NCBI RefSeq assembly: GCF_040581485.1 | Contig: NC_090129.1 | Coordinates: forward strand, 7,240,501 to 7,304,500 | DNA from: Linepithema humile | Taxonomy: Eukaryota > Arthropoda > Insecta > Hymenoptera > Formicidae | Length of the DNA: 64,000 bases | Reading direction: 5' to 3' | Shown: positions 35,001-47,087 of the stretch, piece after piece | How the letters are laid out: every line of letters begins with the position of its first letter | Numbering within the stretch: the stretch's first letter is position 1 | The notes under the pieces: generated by a model | What the model was told of the DNA's origin: nothing | Seen by the model: only the letters and a program-made list of their open reading frames with translations | Databases searched by the model: none | Program-made: the position numbers and the translations under genes

Positions 35001-38000
35001 TTCTTTTTAGATAACTTTACCGATACCTTATAAGCTTTAATGTACGTTCATGGAAAAATAAACTGAATGAATACGTCATGTTATGTCAATACAGTTATAC
35101 TGAAAGAGATAAAAAGATAAGTCAACGCAATTCCAATGCACGATAAGAGAAAAAAATATAGCCTAAGATGTATCGAGAATACGGTGCGTGCGAAGATGGA
35201 TTATATAAAAACAGCGTACAAACAATAAAACACATTGACGGTTAAACGATCATTATAAAAACATCCCGAGGTCTAATAACTGTTACGTTCGATCGTGAAT
35301 GGGATTGACCTTGATCTCTCTCCTGCATGTGCGAGATATTCATAGACAGTCTCGATTATTAAGGTCGGCTTCTATGAGCTGCATAAAATTGAACGCTTGC
35401 GGTCATCTATGCCTCCTTTCCAGGAAACAAATCTCTTATTTTTCTGCTCGTACAGTATATTGATATATTCGCGGCTAGTACTAATCACGTGATTTATCAA
35501 CCTAATTATGAGTCAAGTAAAGTTAACGTACAAACAAACGTAATATCATATTTAATCACAATCAACTCGCGATAAAACATAAGATAACAAAAAAAAAAGA
35601 AAAACAAAACTAAAATAAAATTAATATTTTTAGAATGACAATTTTTATCTTATAAAAATTAATTAAAATTATCAAAATTTCTATGTCGTTGTCTTTTTTA
35701 TCATTTCTCCATTTTCTAATAAAGAATACAAAGTTGTATATTATTAACTGAAATAAATATATTCCAGAAAAATATTTAACATCAAATATTTATTCGCGTC
35801 TTGTAATTATTTTGTCATGTGCAATGATTGTTACATAAATGCAAGCAAACGGCAATCATAAAATCGTATACGTGTGACTCGGTGTAATCTCGCGTTCACA
35901 ATCAATTAATCAGAAGGTTTGCGGGATACACGAATAATATGGTATAAGAGCGATACGCTGAAATATAACGAAAAGTAGATATAATATAAGCAATATAGAG
36001 AGAAATAATAAAAATATATATAGTTTTTTTCTTTATTTTACGTTTTTCCTCTTTTGCTATCTTATGTTTTAATTGCATCACGGATTGACTATAATTAAAC
36101 ATGATATCAAGTTCCTTCATGCATTTCATTATGATTATAACATTGATTATGATTATATGAGTTAGAAGAAATACGTGTGGAATAGCAACTGTGAATTTAA
36201 CTTTATTATAATATGTGGTTGTTTCAGAAAAGCTTGCACGCTTGGCACAATCATGAGGCTAATTTTATTTATTGTTGGCACACTATTCGTTTAAATTTTC
36301 TAGACATATAAAACTCGTGAAAGATGTTGAAATGTTACAATTATGATTCATAATTATGAGCACAAAATTTCTCTTCTGTAATTTCATGTATATTTCATGT
36401 ATATTTATATTACAAATCGTTTATTGAAATGAAATCCAATTTCACAAAGCTCGTTAAAACCACTTATTATTTTACGCATATTAATTTACACATTCGATTC
36501 CCATTAAAGTTAATAATGTTCAAAAACTCAGTCTTTATTACTTTAAAATAAATAGTTCATAATAGCATACCTCCAATAATGAATTTAATTAAATAATAAA
36601 AGAAATTGGTGTCTTATTACAACGATGTTAAAAAAAGCATATCAAAATTTTCAGTTTTTAACATAATAAATATTATGGTATTCTGAATAAATTCGTGCAT
36701 GGCATTTTTTCTTCATTATTGATCGGACTGGTCTCCAGAGTGGCCGAGTAGGGGAGGCGATTTAACTAATTTTCCCCGCACCCTACCCTCGTTACTTTAT
36801 GTACCGAACGGTGCCGGCTCCCAGGTAAATTCGAATATATACCCCTATCATATGCAAAATCAACGCAAAAATAAAAATAACGCCGAAACGATAGTATACG
36901 ATTGCTATCGTGTGCGTTTACCATTCGCTCAAGCCATTCAATGGTTATTGCACTGTGACATTTGCGTCAATCATATTTTTCGATCAAACTTTCGAGTTAC
37001 TTTTTTGAATTTTTATGTGCCTCGGAAATTGTGCTCCGATTTGAACAAAGTGAACTATAAAAATAACCATTACTTATAATTTTATTGCTGGAGAAAGTGT
37101 ATATAGACTTTTGTAAAAATTGCAAAATATGACAGCTTCCAAAAAGTGTAGTCCTTGTAAAAAAAAAATAAGGACGCGATATGCAATATTTCTACAAACA
37201 AATGAAATTATCTAGGCAAATCTGCGACACAACGAGAACAAGAGCGAGGGATGAAAATTTAAGTGTGTCCCGAAGATTGATTAAATCAACAAAGCAAAAA
37301 ATAGATATAGAGAATCGAATCGACTGAATTTAAAAGGAATACGAACAGATGGCAATGAGTTGTCTAGCGTTTAACTCCACATTGCGCGTTTTGCCCAGGT
37401 GATTCAAACACCACCTTGACGCCGGGTATTATTCAACGAACAAAAGTGGCGCGAGAGGGAAAAATAAAGGGCTGCCTACAGAACCATACGGCGCGCTCTG
37501 AAATTATTAATTATGCTCGTCGTGCACGGACGTCCACGTACACCCGGATATCCGTGGCTCTGCTTCGGGCGATTTCAATCCCGTCGGGCAAAAAGAGAAA
37601 ACACAGCACACATCGCAGGAAAATTACCCGTTATTTTTTTCGCTGCTACAATTTTGTACGGAAAAAATGCACGAATGTAGCCGGAAATTTCGAATACGAA
37701 TATCAGCGTAGAATATGCCGATAGTACTCGTAAATTTGTAAAACATCCGTTTTCAGAATTAGACGATAGCGAGAAGTAGCGAATATAGCGAGAAGTAGAT
37801 TACTAAAGATCAAGCGCTTATGTTGACGCACTTTGATCTTGTTTCGCATCATAAATTATCGCAAATGAATCATGTGTATCCGATGACATCGTGTAGATGG
37901 AACGTTTCAAAATAAAAAACATCGCTATTGTTACTTAAAATAATGTCAATATTATATGACAATACCCAATAATAAAATAAAATTCGCACGAGATGTTTCT

Positions 38001-39599
38001 AATGTATTCTTAGTAAATAATCTTAAAATAATCTAATAAATAATACTTGTATTGATCTATATATATTTTTTTTAAATCTATACATGGCATCTAAAATCTC
38101 TATAAAATCCTTGATATGTGAAAAGCTTCTTTATAAATATTTGTTTCAACTCGACAATGTATTTTCAACCAAAATTTATGAAATATATAATATTTGTTTA
38201 CAAAAAATGTATAACGTTACATTTATTTCCTAGAATTTGAATCACTGGAAAACTATAAAACAAATTACCATGTATAGATCATTATTAAATATAACACACT
38301 TCATATCTTATATAATAGACATACGCACACGCTGATTAGTGCATCAACAACATAGTATTTTTACGTGATAATCGACTTTTCGAAATAATATTTTGTAAAG
38401 AAATATATGATTATACGAAACACAGATTCTCTCAATGGATTCAATCAATAAATAATAGATATAATTCTCTAATACCAAACAAAACAAACATTGAATCTTC
38501 ACGTGGAAAATTTTTGAAATATCGCTTCCGCTGCGCCATGATAAAAGTGAACGGACGTGGAATCGCGATCCGCTTTCTCTTTAGGCATGATCGTTAAGTC
38601 TATAAGCACGAACGATGAATTATGTTTCAATTGGCAACGATTGTTTGACGGACGATTTCGCAATACGAAGAGCTATCCGAATTATTGTAATCGTCATCAT
38701 TGCAGACGAGAAATACCATGTTACTTGTAAGCGTGCGAAAAGAAAACTTCGTAACAGCAATCAAAATAAATAATTATTTTATCAACTTTAATTATTTTGT
38801 ATCGTTTGATTCAAGAAACTTTTCAACTATTACTATTGATTAGTTTTTAAAATGTAATAATAAATATTTTTATAAAATTGTTTATAGAAAATTTGTAAAA
38901 GAAAATTGTTTAGAGAAAATATGTAAAATAGAAAATACAAACGCAAATAATCTAGACAGGCAATTTTTAAATAATTTATTTTTGAAATATATGTATACAA
39001 AAATGAAAAAATAAAAGATTAATTATTTTTCTGCAAAAATTTATACGACAAAAAAAAATACAAAAAAAAAACATTCATGAAATAGCGTAATTTCAAGCTT
39101 TCTCCGAGTAATTCACAATGAACGCGCTAATTTCGCCTTTAATAATTATGCGAATCATTCATCACATTGTAAAAAGAAATTACAAGATAATTAACCATTA
39201 TTATACTGATAAATGACGTTACGTCTGCTTCGCAACGCATGTTCAAAATAACGTCCAACGTCGTTACGATTATGGCAATAAAAATCATGTGGCCTTGTAA
39301 AAAGTATCAAATTCCAATTATAAATGATATCTATTCTATTGCAATTGAATATGAATATAATTAAAAATAATTTTTAAAAAAACCAGATAAAAGTTTGTAA
39401 TATGTAATTAAAATGATAAAAGTTTCTTTTGTTATTTATTATAATTATAATATTTTAATTTTGTCAGAATATTATTTCCAAAATTTTAATGTTACGGCGA
39501 TAATTATGTAAAAAGGGCATTTCTACAGAGATAATCCGCAGATGCAATTTCCAATTAATTTTAATTAAGTCGTCTAAAAAGCATTTAAAACGTTCACAA
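35001..39599. other. Mostly AT-rich non-coding stretch
   Basis: Balanced patches near 35280-35420, 36730-36830, 37390-37730 and 38520-38740. A TGGCCGAGTAGG near 36741 matches the tRNA A-box but no tRNA fold follows. No supported gene. Confidence 0.45.
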
Positions 39600-39920
39600 A
39601 GAACGCGCGAGTATGCTCTTGGGCGTCGTTGCATTTAGGTCATCGTTGCGTTCGGCTCGTGATGGATTCTGTCTCTCCACGCTTCATACGTCTCGCGAAT
39701 GTTAAGAGGATCTTAATGGCTAAACGCGTAATATGCTCACACGCAGGCATGCGCGCATAATTTTATACGCAGTATCGAGTCTGCATAACGACGACCGATG
39801 TTGAGTCGTATACACGCGAAAAACGCGAACAACAGGTGCGCACGATCTGCGAACGATACGCGAATACGTACTATGACGTCGAACTTTTCAGACGTGTGCG
39901 TTTGCCAAGACAGGTGAGCT
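39600..39920 (+). promoter_or_regulatory. CpG-rich island ending in a strong donor-like site
   Basis: CpG-rich block with many ACGCG/CGCGAA words. It ends at GACAG followed by GTGAGC (39911-39916), a near-ideal 5' splice site. One frame is open for about 50 codons up to the donor but contains no ATG. A 5' untranslated first exon would fit, as would a chance match. TGACGTCG near 39873 is CRE-like. Confidence 0.25.
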
Positions 39921-41133
39921 AAAAAAATCGTCTCGATTTCGTCGAAGCTCCATTCTCGTGGAAAAAAATCACCTCAAAACCGTGAAGGTCTCAAGATAAA
40001 AACATATACACTAAATATACACAACATAATTATTTTTCATGGTAAATGTATGTGCAAATATATTTGCATCTCCTCGAAAAATTGATCTACTAAAAATTAG
40101 ATAAACCAATTAAAAATATAAATTCTTTATGATAGTTGCAAGAATTCAGTTAGGAGCTTCGATGTATGTCAAATTACGATTTCATGAGATCACCGCAAGT
40201 AATCATAGAACACGATTGCTTTTTTCAAGGATACGTGGATGCGTGTGATACAAGTGCAAGAATAGTTGCAAACAATTGCGTTAAAAAAATATCCGGAAAA
40301 ATCTGGAAAATAAACGTAGGCATATGAGCTTGCAAAATAAAAGCGCATGAGTTAACTTAAATCATGAAATTGATAAATAAAATTTGCTTTCCTTTTTAAA
40401 AAGTGCCAATACACTAATACATACATTTGCAATTGTGCTAAAGAGTGCTGTGAACATCGTGAACAACAATTAATAATTTTGTCAACACTCATCAAAGGTG
40501 CGATAATACAGACACAAGAATCAAATACTAATCAACTTTATGAGACCATAATTAATAAAAAATGGTTTAAAATTTTGAAAATACATTGTAAATTTGCATG
40601 ATACAATAATTATTGAAATACATTATCCGCGTAGCTATGTAGATAGAAGTATGATGTAAAATTTTGTTTAAAAATATCAACATTTTTTCAATATAAAGAA
40701 AATATAAAAGTATCGATGCGCGAACTACTTTTATTAAAAAAGGCGAGATTGGCAAAAATAAATCACAAATTCGCGCCGGTTTACGTTTGTCGAAACGGAA
40801 CGCATGGAATACGCCGAACGAATGCAATGACCATATAAATCGTCAAATAAAATCGTATAAATAACGCCTCAATGGGAGGTGTATATCCGTTCCAAAATGC
40901 GTGCAGCTCCCACGGTCATCGGAGCACACGACGTAAACATTGCACACGAGAGACAAGAGAGCGAGAGAGAGAGAACGAAAGCAACACAATTCCATTTCGA
41001 AGAAGTAACTCCCGCTTCGACAAAACAAAATTTCGTTCCACCCTGCGCTCTCATTTTACATCGTATCAACAACGCAAAGACACACGCATCCATGATTCTC
41101 TCGAGTAAAGCATAGTGGTCACGTGATACATAC
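39921..41133. other. AT-rich, then balanced non-coding stretch
   Basis: AT-rich to about 40700. From 40870 to 41133 the sequence becomes balanced with a GAGAGA-rich tract at about 40949-40980, the recognition word of GAGA-type factors. This may be part of the promoter region that follows. Confidence 0.4.
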
Positions 41134-41700
41134 TTGTGTATTTTGACGCGTTGCGAATTCAAATCTTAGCAGCCAACTTCTCGCCGGAGCGCCAGATACG
41201 CTTCCAGTAATCCAAAGAGCACACCGACAATACGACACGTTCTTTTCACTACACGCACTACTGATGAATAGCCGACATAAACAAACAACGATTTTCACGT
41301 AAAAACTCGCGAGATTTGAAACGGCAACGTAACACAATCGACGATACACACGACGCGCGCGCAGGTGATCACACTGCTGCTAATGGAAACCGGGAGTTGT
41401 GTGGCGATCGGCGTGTGCACGCCACGACGAGTCGCGACGACGCGATTTTACCGAAGTACCGCGATCGTGACATTAATGTGAATTTTCGCGAAAATATGCG
41501 CTCACACAGGAATACGAGATCAAACTATGCCAAACTACGAGCGATATGACTTGCACGACGCGAGCGCTCGCAGCGGACTGACAAGTGACAGCCGTGACCC
41601 GCGCAGCCCCGCGCGCCGTACCCCCACTCACTCAGCCTGTGGCCCCTCTTCACAGGCACCCGGCTCCGACCATACCGTGCACATTGAATACGCGACTATA
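41134..41700 (-). promoter_or_regulatory. CpG-rich promoter / 5' untranslated exon candidate
   Basis: The most GC- and CpG-rich stretch of the window. On the minus strand TCAGT, the arthropod initiator core, lies at about 41577-41581 downstream of a GC-rich TATA-less region. Transcription from there would run through about 440 bases to a plausible donor CAA-GTATGT (exon end 41134). Frames within it are short and on both strands. Another possible donor (GTGAGTGG near 41631) lies upstream of the initiator. A first non-coding exon of a minus-strand gene is the simplest reading. Confidence 0.35.
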
Positions 41701-43769
41701 CGTGTTCCTGTACCTTCTTTCCTTTTAATGAATTTTGCTGACAAAATATTATTATATATTTGTCATTTTACGAGAATTTATGAACATATCTGTCAATATA
41801 GGCGACCGTTTTATATGAAAAAGATATTTCACTGCTGAATTATTAGATTTCTTATGACGGATACGTTGTTAATAAAAATTTTACAAAAATTAAATCTATT
41901 CTATATAATTGTAATTTTTATAACACATATAATGGAAAGGCTTATATAACAAATATCAAATAATATAGTAATTTGTAAAATAATTGTAATTTTTATAACA
42001 ATTTTAATTATAAAAAATTTTTTTAACTATTCTAATTGGAAAAATTAAGTTCAACTGATTAAAAATACTAACCACGCTATGTAAATAGATATTAAATAGA
42101 TTTGATTTTTGTAACATTTCTAATAACAATATCTATATATCATAAAGAATTTCATTTATATGATAATTAGATTTATTTGTACACAATAGTAACTATAATG
42201 TGTTACACAAATTACTTATTATTTATTGATATATTAAACTAATGATTAATTTATTATACATATATCAATTAATTTGATATATGATATATTAATTTAATGT
42301 ACATATATCAATAAATGATAAGTAATATATTGCACGAGATAGATTGTTTAAATGCGACATCCAGAAATGGTTACATTCTCTCTTTTTATACATTATTATG
42401 AAAATTGAATATTATATGTATTGTTTAATGTAGATCACGTTTAACCTGCTTTGCATATGCAAATTTTACTCTTCATAGTAGCATTCAGTGTATATATAAT
42501 TATTGTGTATGTATAATTATTATGTTTTCTTATTATCATGTGATTTTATTACATATTTATAAAAATTTTACGGCAGATCATTACTTGAATATTAAAGAGA
42601 ATAAACAAATGATTGTTATGCGTAAATATGTATGCAGAATTATTTCTTTACTCAAATATATTGTTTACGTGTAAGTTAACATGGGCAGATACATTTTGCG
42701 CCATATTTTTCATGCTTATTATTTGCATGAGTTATATTCTATATGATTTACGTTATATGAGTTTTATTTCATAATAATTAGCTCCGAATATAATAAATAC
42801 AACGATCGTTATCAACGTATATGGACGACAACAATTACGATAGAGCTATCATGAAATTGCAAATTTCTTTATTTTTTTTTTATATATATATTCCTTAAAA
42901 TCTGTTAAGGAATAAATGAGAATTTAAGAAGGAGAAAATGAGAATTTAATTGCTTTCAGAATTTCCTTGGCGCCATGTACATAGATATAAACAACTGATT
43001 CACAACTGTGACTCAAGGACAGATGCGGGGAAACTGATGATTATACCTTCTCCATGGAAGAGAATAAACACAGTAAGATAGTTTCAAATGTATGCGCATA
43101 ATAGATGCTAGATAAGCATCAGGGTTTCAGTTTCTAGTTTACTTGATGTACGCAATGCGTGTTTCGAATAATGTACAAGAATCGGGCGGTGAGCATTAAT
43201 TATTTCCATCAGAATAGCATAGTAATAGAATAAAAATAATAATATTATAATGCCATCCTGACATATTCTATGTTAATAATAATTATGAATATAAGTACAT
43301 ATAGATATTAGCAAACATGTACATACACAGAAAAAATAATTGATATAGAAACAAATAAGTGATAAACTATCCATAAAAGAAAAGATTACCTCCCAAAAAC
43401 ATATACATATATAAAATAACTCTAAAATATCATTTTAATTTAAAATCTCATCTGAAACTTCAAATACATTTAATAAGTGTACTCTAAGCGCAAAAGAACA
43501 TCCAGAAAATACTCAATGGACATTTCGACGTTCAATAAACGTACATTAAACATTCAATGAATTTTTGTGACATCAGGGTTGTCTTAAATGGAATATGTTA
43601 TTGTAAAATTGATGCAATCATTTAATTTTTAATCCAAGAACATCGCATTTAAATAAACAAATCTGTAATGTAATTTAAAAAAAGAAAACAGTTATATTTT
43701 AGAGAGGTAAGATTATTTAACGAAAACTTTACTGTAATTTATATTTCTAATTATGCTTATCATGAGCAT
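41701..43769. other. AT-rich non-coding stretch
   Basis: Very AT-rich with dense stops. It contains one long palindrome (42211-42326). Nothing else recognised. Confidence 0.5.
42211..42326. repeat. 116-bp imperfect palindrome, MITE-like
   Basis: The ends ATTACTTATTATTTATTGAT and, from the right, ATTACTTATCATTTATTGAT match with one mismatch. The similarity continues inwards with small gaps through repeated ATATATCAATTAATTTG-type words. There is no coding capacity and no clear target duplication. Because the sequence is almost pure A/T, part of the symmetry could be low-complexity chance. Confidence 0.5.
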
Positions 43770-43893
43770 TTAGCTAGTTACGACGTTACGAGTATTTAGT
43801 TAGTTCTTCATATAAATTGCGTCTGATAAACTTAAACATAAATATTGCACTTTCTCTATTGGACAAACTTTAAATTGTCGATGTAAATTAGTT
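43770..43893 (-). pseudogene. Duplicated coding-like segment, copy 1
   Basis: Shares about 95-125 bases with 44277-44402 in the same orientation. In both copies the same frame is open and the encoded residues are similar. Shared strings are REx-A-x-FMFKFI and NL-x-E-x-L, about 25 codons in all, which supports a coding origin. This copy ends at a TAA after the shared part. The protein family is not recognised. See the entry for the main relic. Confidence 0.45.
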
Positions 43894-44027
43894 TCTTCTT
43901 TTTTTTATTAAGAAATAAACAAATAAAAGGATCAGTTTGGAGAACTGAATTATCGGCATATATAAAGTTATGTCAAGAGAAGTCTGAGAGCGAACATTCC
44001 AGCGTATGGATAAGCAATATTGCTTAC

Positions 44028-44066
44028 CGGCAGTATCGAGAAATGAATGTAGCAATATAATTCCAG
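44028..44066 (-). other. Possible 39-nt exon
   Basis: On the minus strand an acceptor (TTCATTTATTTTTAAG) precedes 44066 and a donor (CCG then GTAAGC) follows 44028. The 39 bases between are open in all three frames. It sits inside the decayed coding block, so it may be an exon of that former gene or a chance pair of sites. Confidence 0.2.
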
Positions 44067-44093
44067 CTTAAAAATAAATGAAGATAGCGATAT

Positions 44094-44402
44094 TCAGCAG
44101 GAATCAGGAAGGGTTTTACGAAAAATTGAATGACCGTTCTCAAGATTCTCTCGTAACTTTAACTTTGTAGCATATTCTCTATCAGAAATTGCATTGGACG
44201 TCGGTAGTGAAGATTTCTGTGCACTACGATCATCAGTAAAACGTAGTCTTGTTCGTACCGTAGCTTTATTTCCAATCGCGAGATGGCAACGTAATAGCAA
44301 ATCCAGCTAGTTTTTCACGTAAATTGCCGCTAATGAACTTAAACATAAATGTCGCTTTCTCTCTATCAAACAAACTTTAAATTGCCGCAGAAAGCTAGCT
44401 TG
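44094..44402 (-). pseudogene. Coding-like relic: duplicated segment copy 2 plus tail
   Basis: From 44402 to about 44277 it is copy 2 of the duplicated segment (FMFKFISGNLREKL in its frame, ending at a TAA soon after LPSRDWK). From about 44300 another frame is open to a TGA at about 44094. It is hydrophilic and Ser/Lys/Arg-rich, with TDDRSAQKSSLPTSNAISD and KLRENLENGHS, which looks like a charged tail. The frame change between the two parts indicates a frameshifted relic. No family is recognised. Confidence 0.4.
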
Positions 44403-44477
44403 CGTATCTTTTATTCTCAACTTTATATTAAATTACAGTGTGATTTCTGACCATTTATAAAATAACACTGTCAATTT

Positions 44478-45125
44478 ATCTATTCTGCACTACTTTGTTT
44501 AAATATGAAATCACAGTATAAGCCGCAGCTTTGCCCGTCTTCTAAGACGCTAAGATACGAATGATAAAATCAATAGTGTTAGGTAATTCTGGTTGACAAT
44601 ATGATTGATATAGCAATTGATCGAATATATCAAACGCAGTCACTTTTCTGCAGTTACTGAAAACTAAATTTAAACAATACATTCCTTCGACCAGTAATTC
44701 TAGCGGTATTGTCTCTGGCCCTTCAAGACAATACACGAGAGACCTTGCTACCGGCGAAATTCGATATCGAAGTAAATTCGATTTAAGCACGGGACCCTTG
44801 ACTTCGTGCTTCCAGGCTATCATTCCGAGTAATGTAAGACCCGTTTTAGCCCGGAAAGGTCGAACCATAAATCCCCAGTGATGTCTATGATCACGGTAGA
44901 CAGAAATTTTATTTGAGGAAAACCGATTAAACCCTTAAAGGTCCAGATGGTTTTTTTTCCGCAATAGATTTTTACTTTCCTTTATTCCAACTTTCCATTC
45001 AATGGTAACAGCCTGCGACATATTCTATCTATAAAATATTGGCCATGGATCTTCACAAAGCTGATCTTTGCGAGAAAATCTATTCTTAGTCGAATATGAT
45101 CGAAAATAACTTCAATTTTCCACAT
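44478..45125 (-). pseudogene. Decayed protein-coding relic, family unknown
   Basis: Protein-like sequence persists over about 650 bases on the minus strand with interruptions. A first frame starts at an ATG (45125) and runs 47 codons to TAA (44982-44984), containing IDFLAKISFVKIHG. A second frame, broken by TAG (45025-45027) and TAA (44935-44937), then runs 130 codons to TAG (44542-44544). It holds RDHRHHWGFMVRPFRAKTG, VARSLVYCLEGPETIPLEL and TAFDIFDQLLYQSYCQPEL, and remains protein-like for another 21 codons (KTGKAAAYTVISYLN). Amino-acid make-up is ordinary for a globular protein and unlike the chance frames elsewhere. I see no transposase, reverse transcriptase or protease motif. A pseudogene of a host gene, a transposon protein or a relic of an integrated RNA-virus gene are all possible. 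Confidence 0.5.
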
Positions 45126-45861
45126 TGCAATCTTAGTGCGAGTAAATTATAGTACTTATTATTCTTTTTTCTTAAGACAAATAGCTATCCAAATATACCT
45201 GTCATAATCTCAATTAAACAATGTGCGAGAAGATTCACATTTCAGATACTTAAATACTCCTAGTCGTAATAATTTATTATATTTGCCATTAATATGTAAT
45301 CTTTGAACATAAATAAATTAGCGTAAAAAGTTGCTACTTGAGCGAACAATCAAATAGAAGAGAGAGAGGGAGGAGGAGAGAAAGAGAGAGAATTGTGGGA
45401 TAAAATAGAGCTCACGCCTAGTCATCTTTACAAAGAAGAAAAAAAGTAAGATCCTGTCTTTTCGATAAGAGTGTCAAAGGATAAAAAGAACGAACGCTTA
45501 TATAAAAGTTGGAGGAAAACATAGAAGAACCACCGACGGCGGTTGAAGATGGTACAATGATAACCAAGCTGGTGGTATTAAGTGTTCTTCACAGACTACG
45601 GCAAAGAGAAACGAGTCGCATTATTAATTTCTCACTGTGCGCATATTTTGAATCCAAACGTAGATTCAGAGATACCCGAGTGAATAAAAAGACAGAGATG
45701 TAATATTACGCGAATTTTCATCATTGTTATCTTTATAGGAAATATTAACAATTTTAATTTTTACGAAAATATTAATTGATAAAAAAAGAACTTAGAAAAT
45801 TATTTGTAAATCGATAATATGATATTGTAGTAAGCGTATATACTTGATGTTTTCAAAAGAT
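45126..45861. other. Mixed non-coding stretch
   Basis: Holds a purine tract (45356-45392) and a plus frame at 45509-45703 (65 codons, non-ATG start) whose first half (IEEPPTAVEDGTMITKL) looks somewhat protein-like. It has no splice sites or similarity I can support. Confidence 0.4.
45356..45392 (+). repeat. GA-rich purine tract
   Basis: Thirty-seven consecutive purines made of GA and GGA units. Low-complexity sequence that can also serve GAGA-type factors. Confidence 0.75.
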
Positions 45862-46127
45862 GTGACTATTTGGACGTGTACGAAAGAGAGTTTAGAAGAC
45901 AAAAACATTTTAAAAATTGTACATTGCACGAGAAATTAGATCATTGACAAATCAAATCGTATTTTAAAGACATAAGTTATTAAACAATATTTATTATATT
46001 TATTATATAGACATTATTTATAATTAAAATCAGAGCTTCATCGACCGATATACAATGGTTAAATGTAAAATGTTTAAAAAAACATGTACGTAAAATTTAC
46101 GACTATCATTTAATACGATATTTTCTC
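45862..46127 (+). repeat. Long direct repeat, copy 1
   Basis: About 266 bases matching 46825-47087 in the same orientation at about 75-80% identity, with a ~30-base AT-rich insertion specific to this copy near 45996-46028. Both begin GTGACTATT and share GTATTTTAAA, TATTAAACAATATTTATTA and GATATAC-ATGG-TAAA words in order. Non-coding. They could be terminal repeats of a very small retroelement or two copies of one dispersed repeat. Confidence 0.7.
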
Positions 46128-46824
46128 TCATAACTGTTCAAATAAGTATTCGATGCGCGGTATCAGATAACGCTTTAGATAACTTTAAAATGCTGTACAT
46201 AACGTCTTCCTAACATCTAATTCGCGTACTACTACTTGAAGCATTCCACGTCCTTCGATTCCATTCTATTTATACGGTCTCTTAGCAGCTGCCGATATCT
46301 TTCACCTAGTTCCGGTTGCCTCTTCTCGGTGCAAGAACCGGAATATTGAAGTTTTCGGTCACTGCTCGATTTTAACTGTACCACCGTATCTGCGCACTGA
46401 ATCCAGACGCTGTTCCGGTGGGTGAAAACGCTGCAGAGCTGAAAATGGAGGGATGGACAGAGATAAGCAGGAGAAGCGGGAAGGACGGATGGATAAACGG
46501 AGAAACGGCATCGAGAGAAAAAGAAGGATATTCTTCGGCAAACCGCGGAGAGGACGAGACGGAACCCATCAGCAAAAGAGGTGGATTGTGCGAAAAGGGC
46601 AAGAGAAACGGCAAGTAAACGAAGCCCTTTTGACTTTCTGGGTCAGCAAAGTTGATTACTCGGCGCCTCAGCAACCAGAAGCTCAGCATCCAAGCCTCTT
46701 AACTTTCCGTCACAGTGTAAACAAGCGCGGGACGTGCGTGATCCTTAGCGCCCAGTCAGCGAAAACTGATGATGGAAATGAATAATTGATAGAATGGAAA
46801 ATTCAATTGAGACATAGTGGATCC
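46128..46824. other. Segment framed by long direct repeats
   Basis: About 700 bases, clearly more GC-rich than the repeats. Purine-rich between about 46440 and 46620 (GGA/GAA-rich), which produces open frames on both strands (110 codons plus, 105 codons minus) with low-complexity products. I see neither a primer-binding site after copy 1 nor a clear polypurine tract next to copy 2, so a miniature LTR element is not demonstrated. Confidence 0.35.
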
Positions 46825-47087
46825 GTGACTATTCGGATGTGTAAGAAAAAGAGTTTAGAAAACGAAAAAATTTAAGAAAATGTGCATTGCGCGAGAAATC
46901 AGATCGTTGGCAAATAAAACCGTATTTTAAAAACATACATTATTAAACAATATTTATTATTCGAATCAGAGACCCATTAACCGATATACGATGGCTAAAA
47001 ACGTAAAATGTTTAATGTTGAAATAAAAACATGCGTATAAAATTTACAATCATTACGTAAATTTTATTTAAAGGAATAACATTTTCT
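46825..47087 (+). repeat. Long direct repeat, copy 2
   Basis: Partner of 45862-46127, offset 963 bases. It is directly preceded by TAGTGGATCC, which happens to resemble the end of the hAT-like MITE at 29943. I treat that as coincidence. Similarity stops shortly after ACATTTTCT in both copies. Confidence 0.7.

Noticed and set aside
36732..36845. tRNA-like A-box (TGGCCGAGTAGG) and a later TTCGAAT
   Set aside because: The two boxes are about 88 bases apart, too far for a tRNA-Ser or tRNA-Leu, and neither acceptor nor T-stems pair. A badly decayed tRNA-derived SINE cannot be excluded but is not supported.
46816..46825. TAGTGGATCC resembling the hAT-like terminal repeat
   Set aside because: Single ten-base match without a partner end or target duplication.
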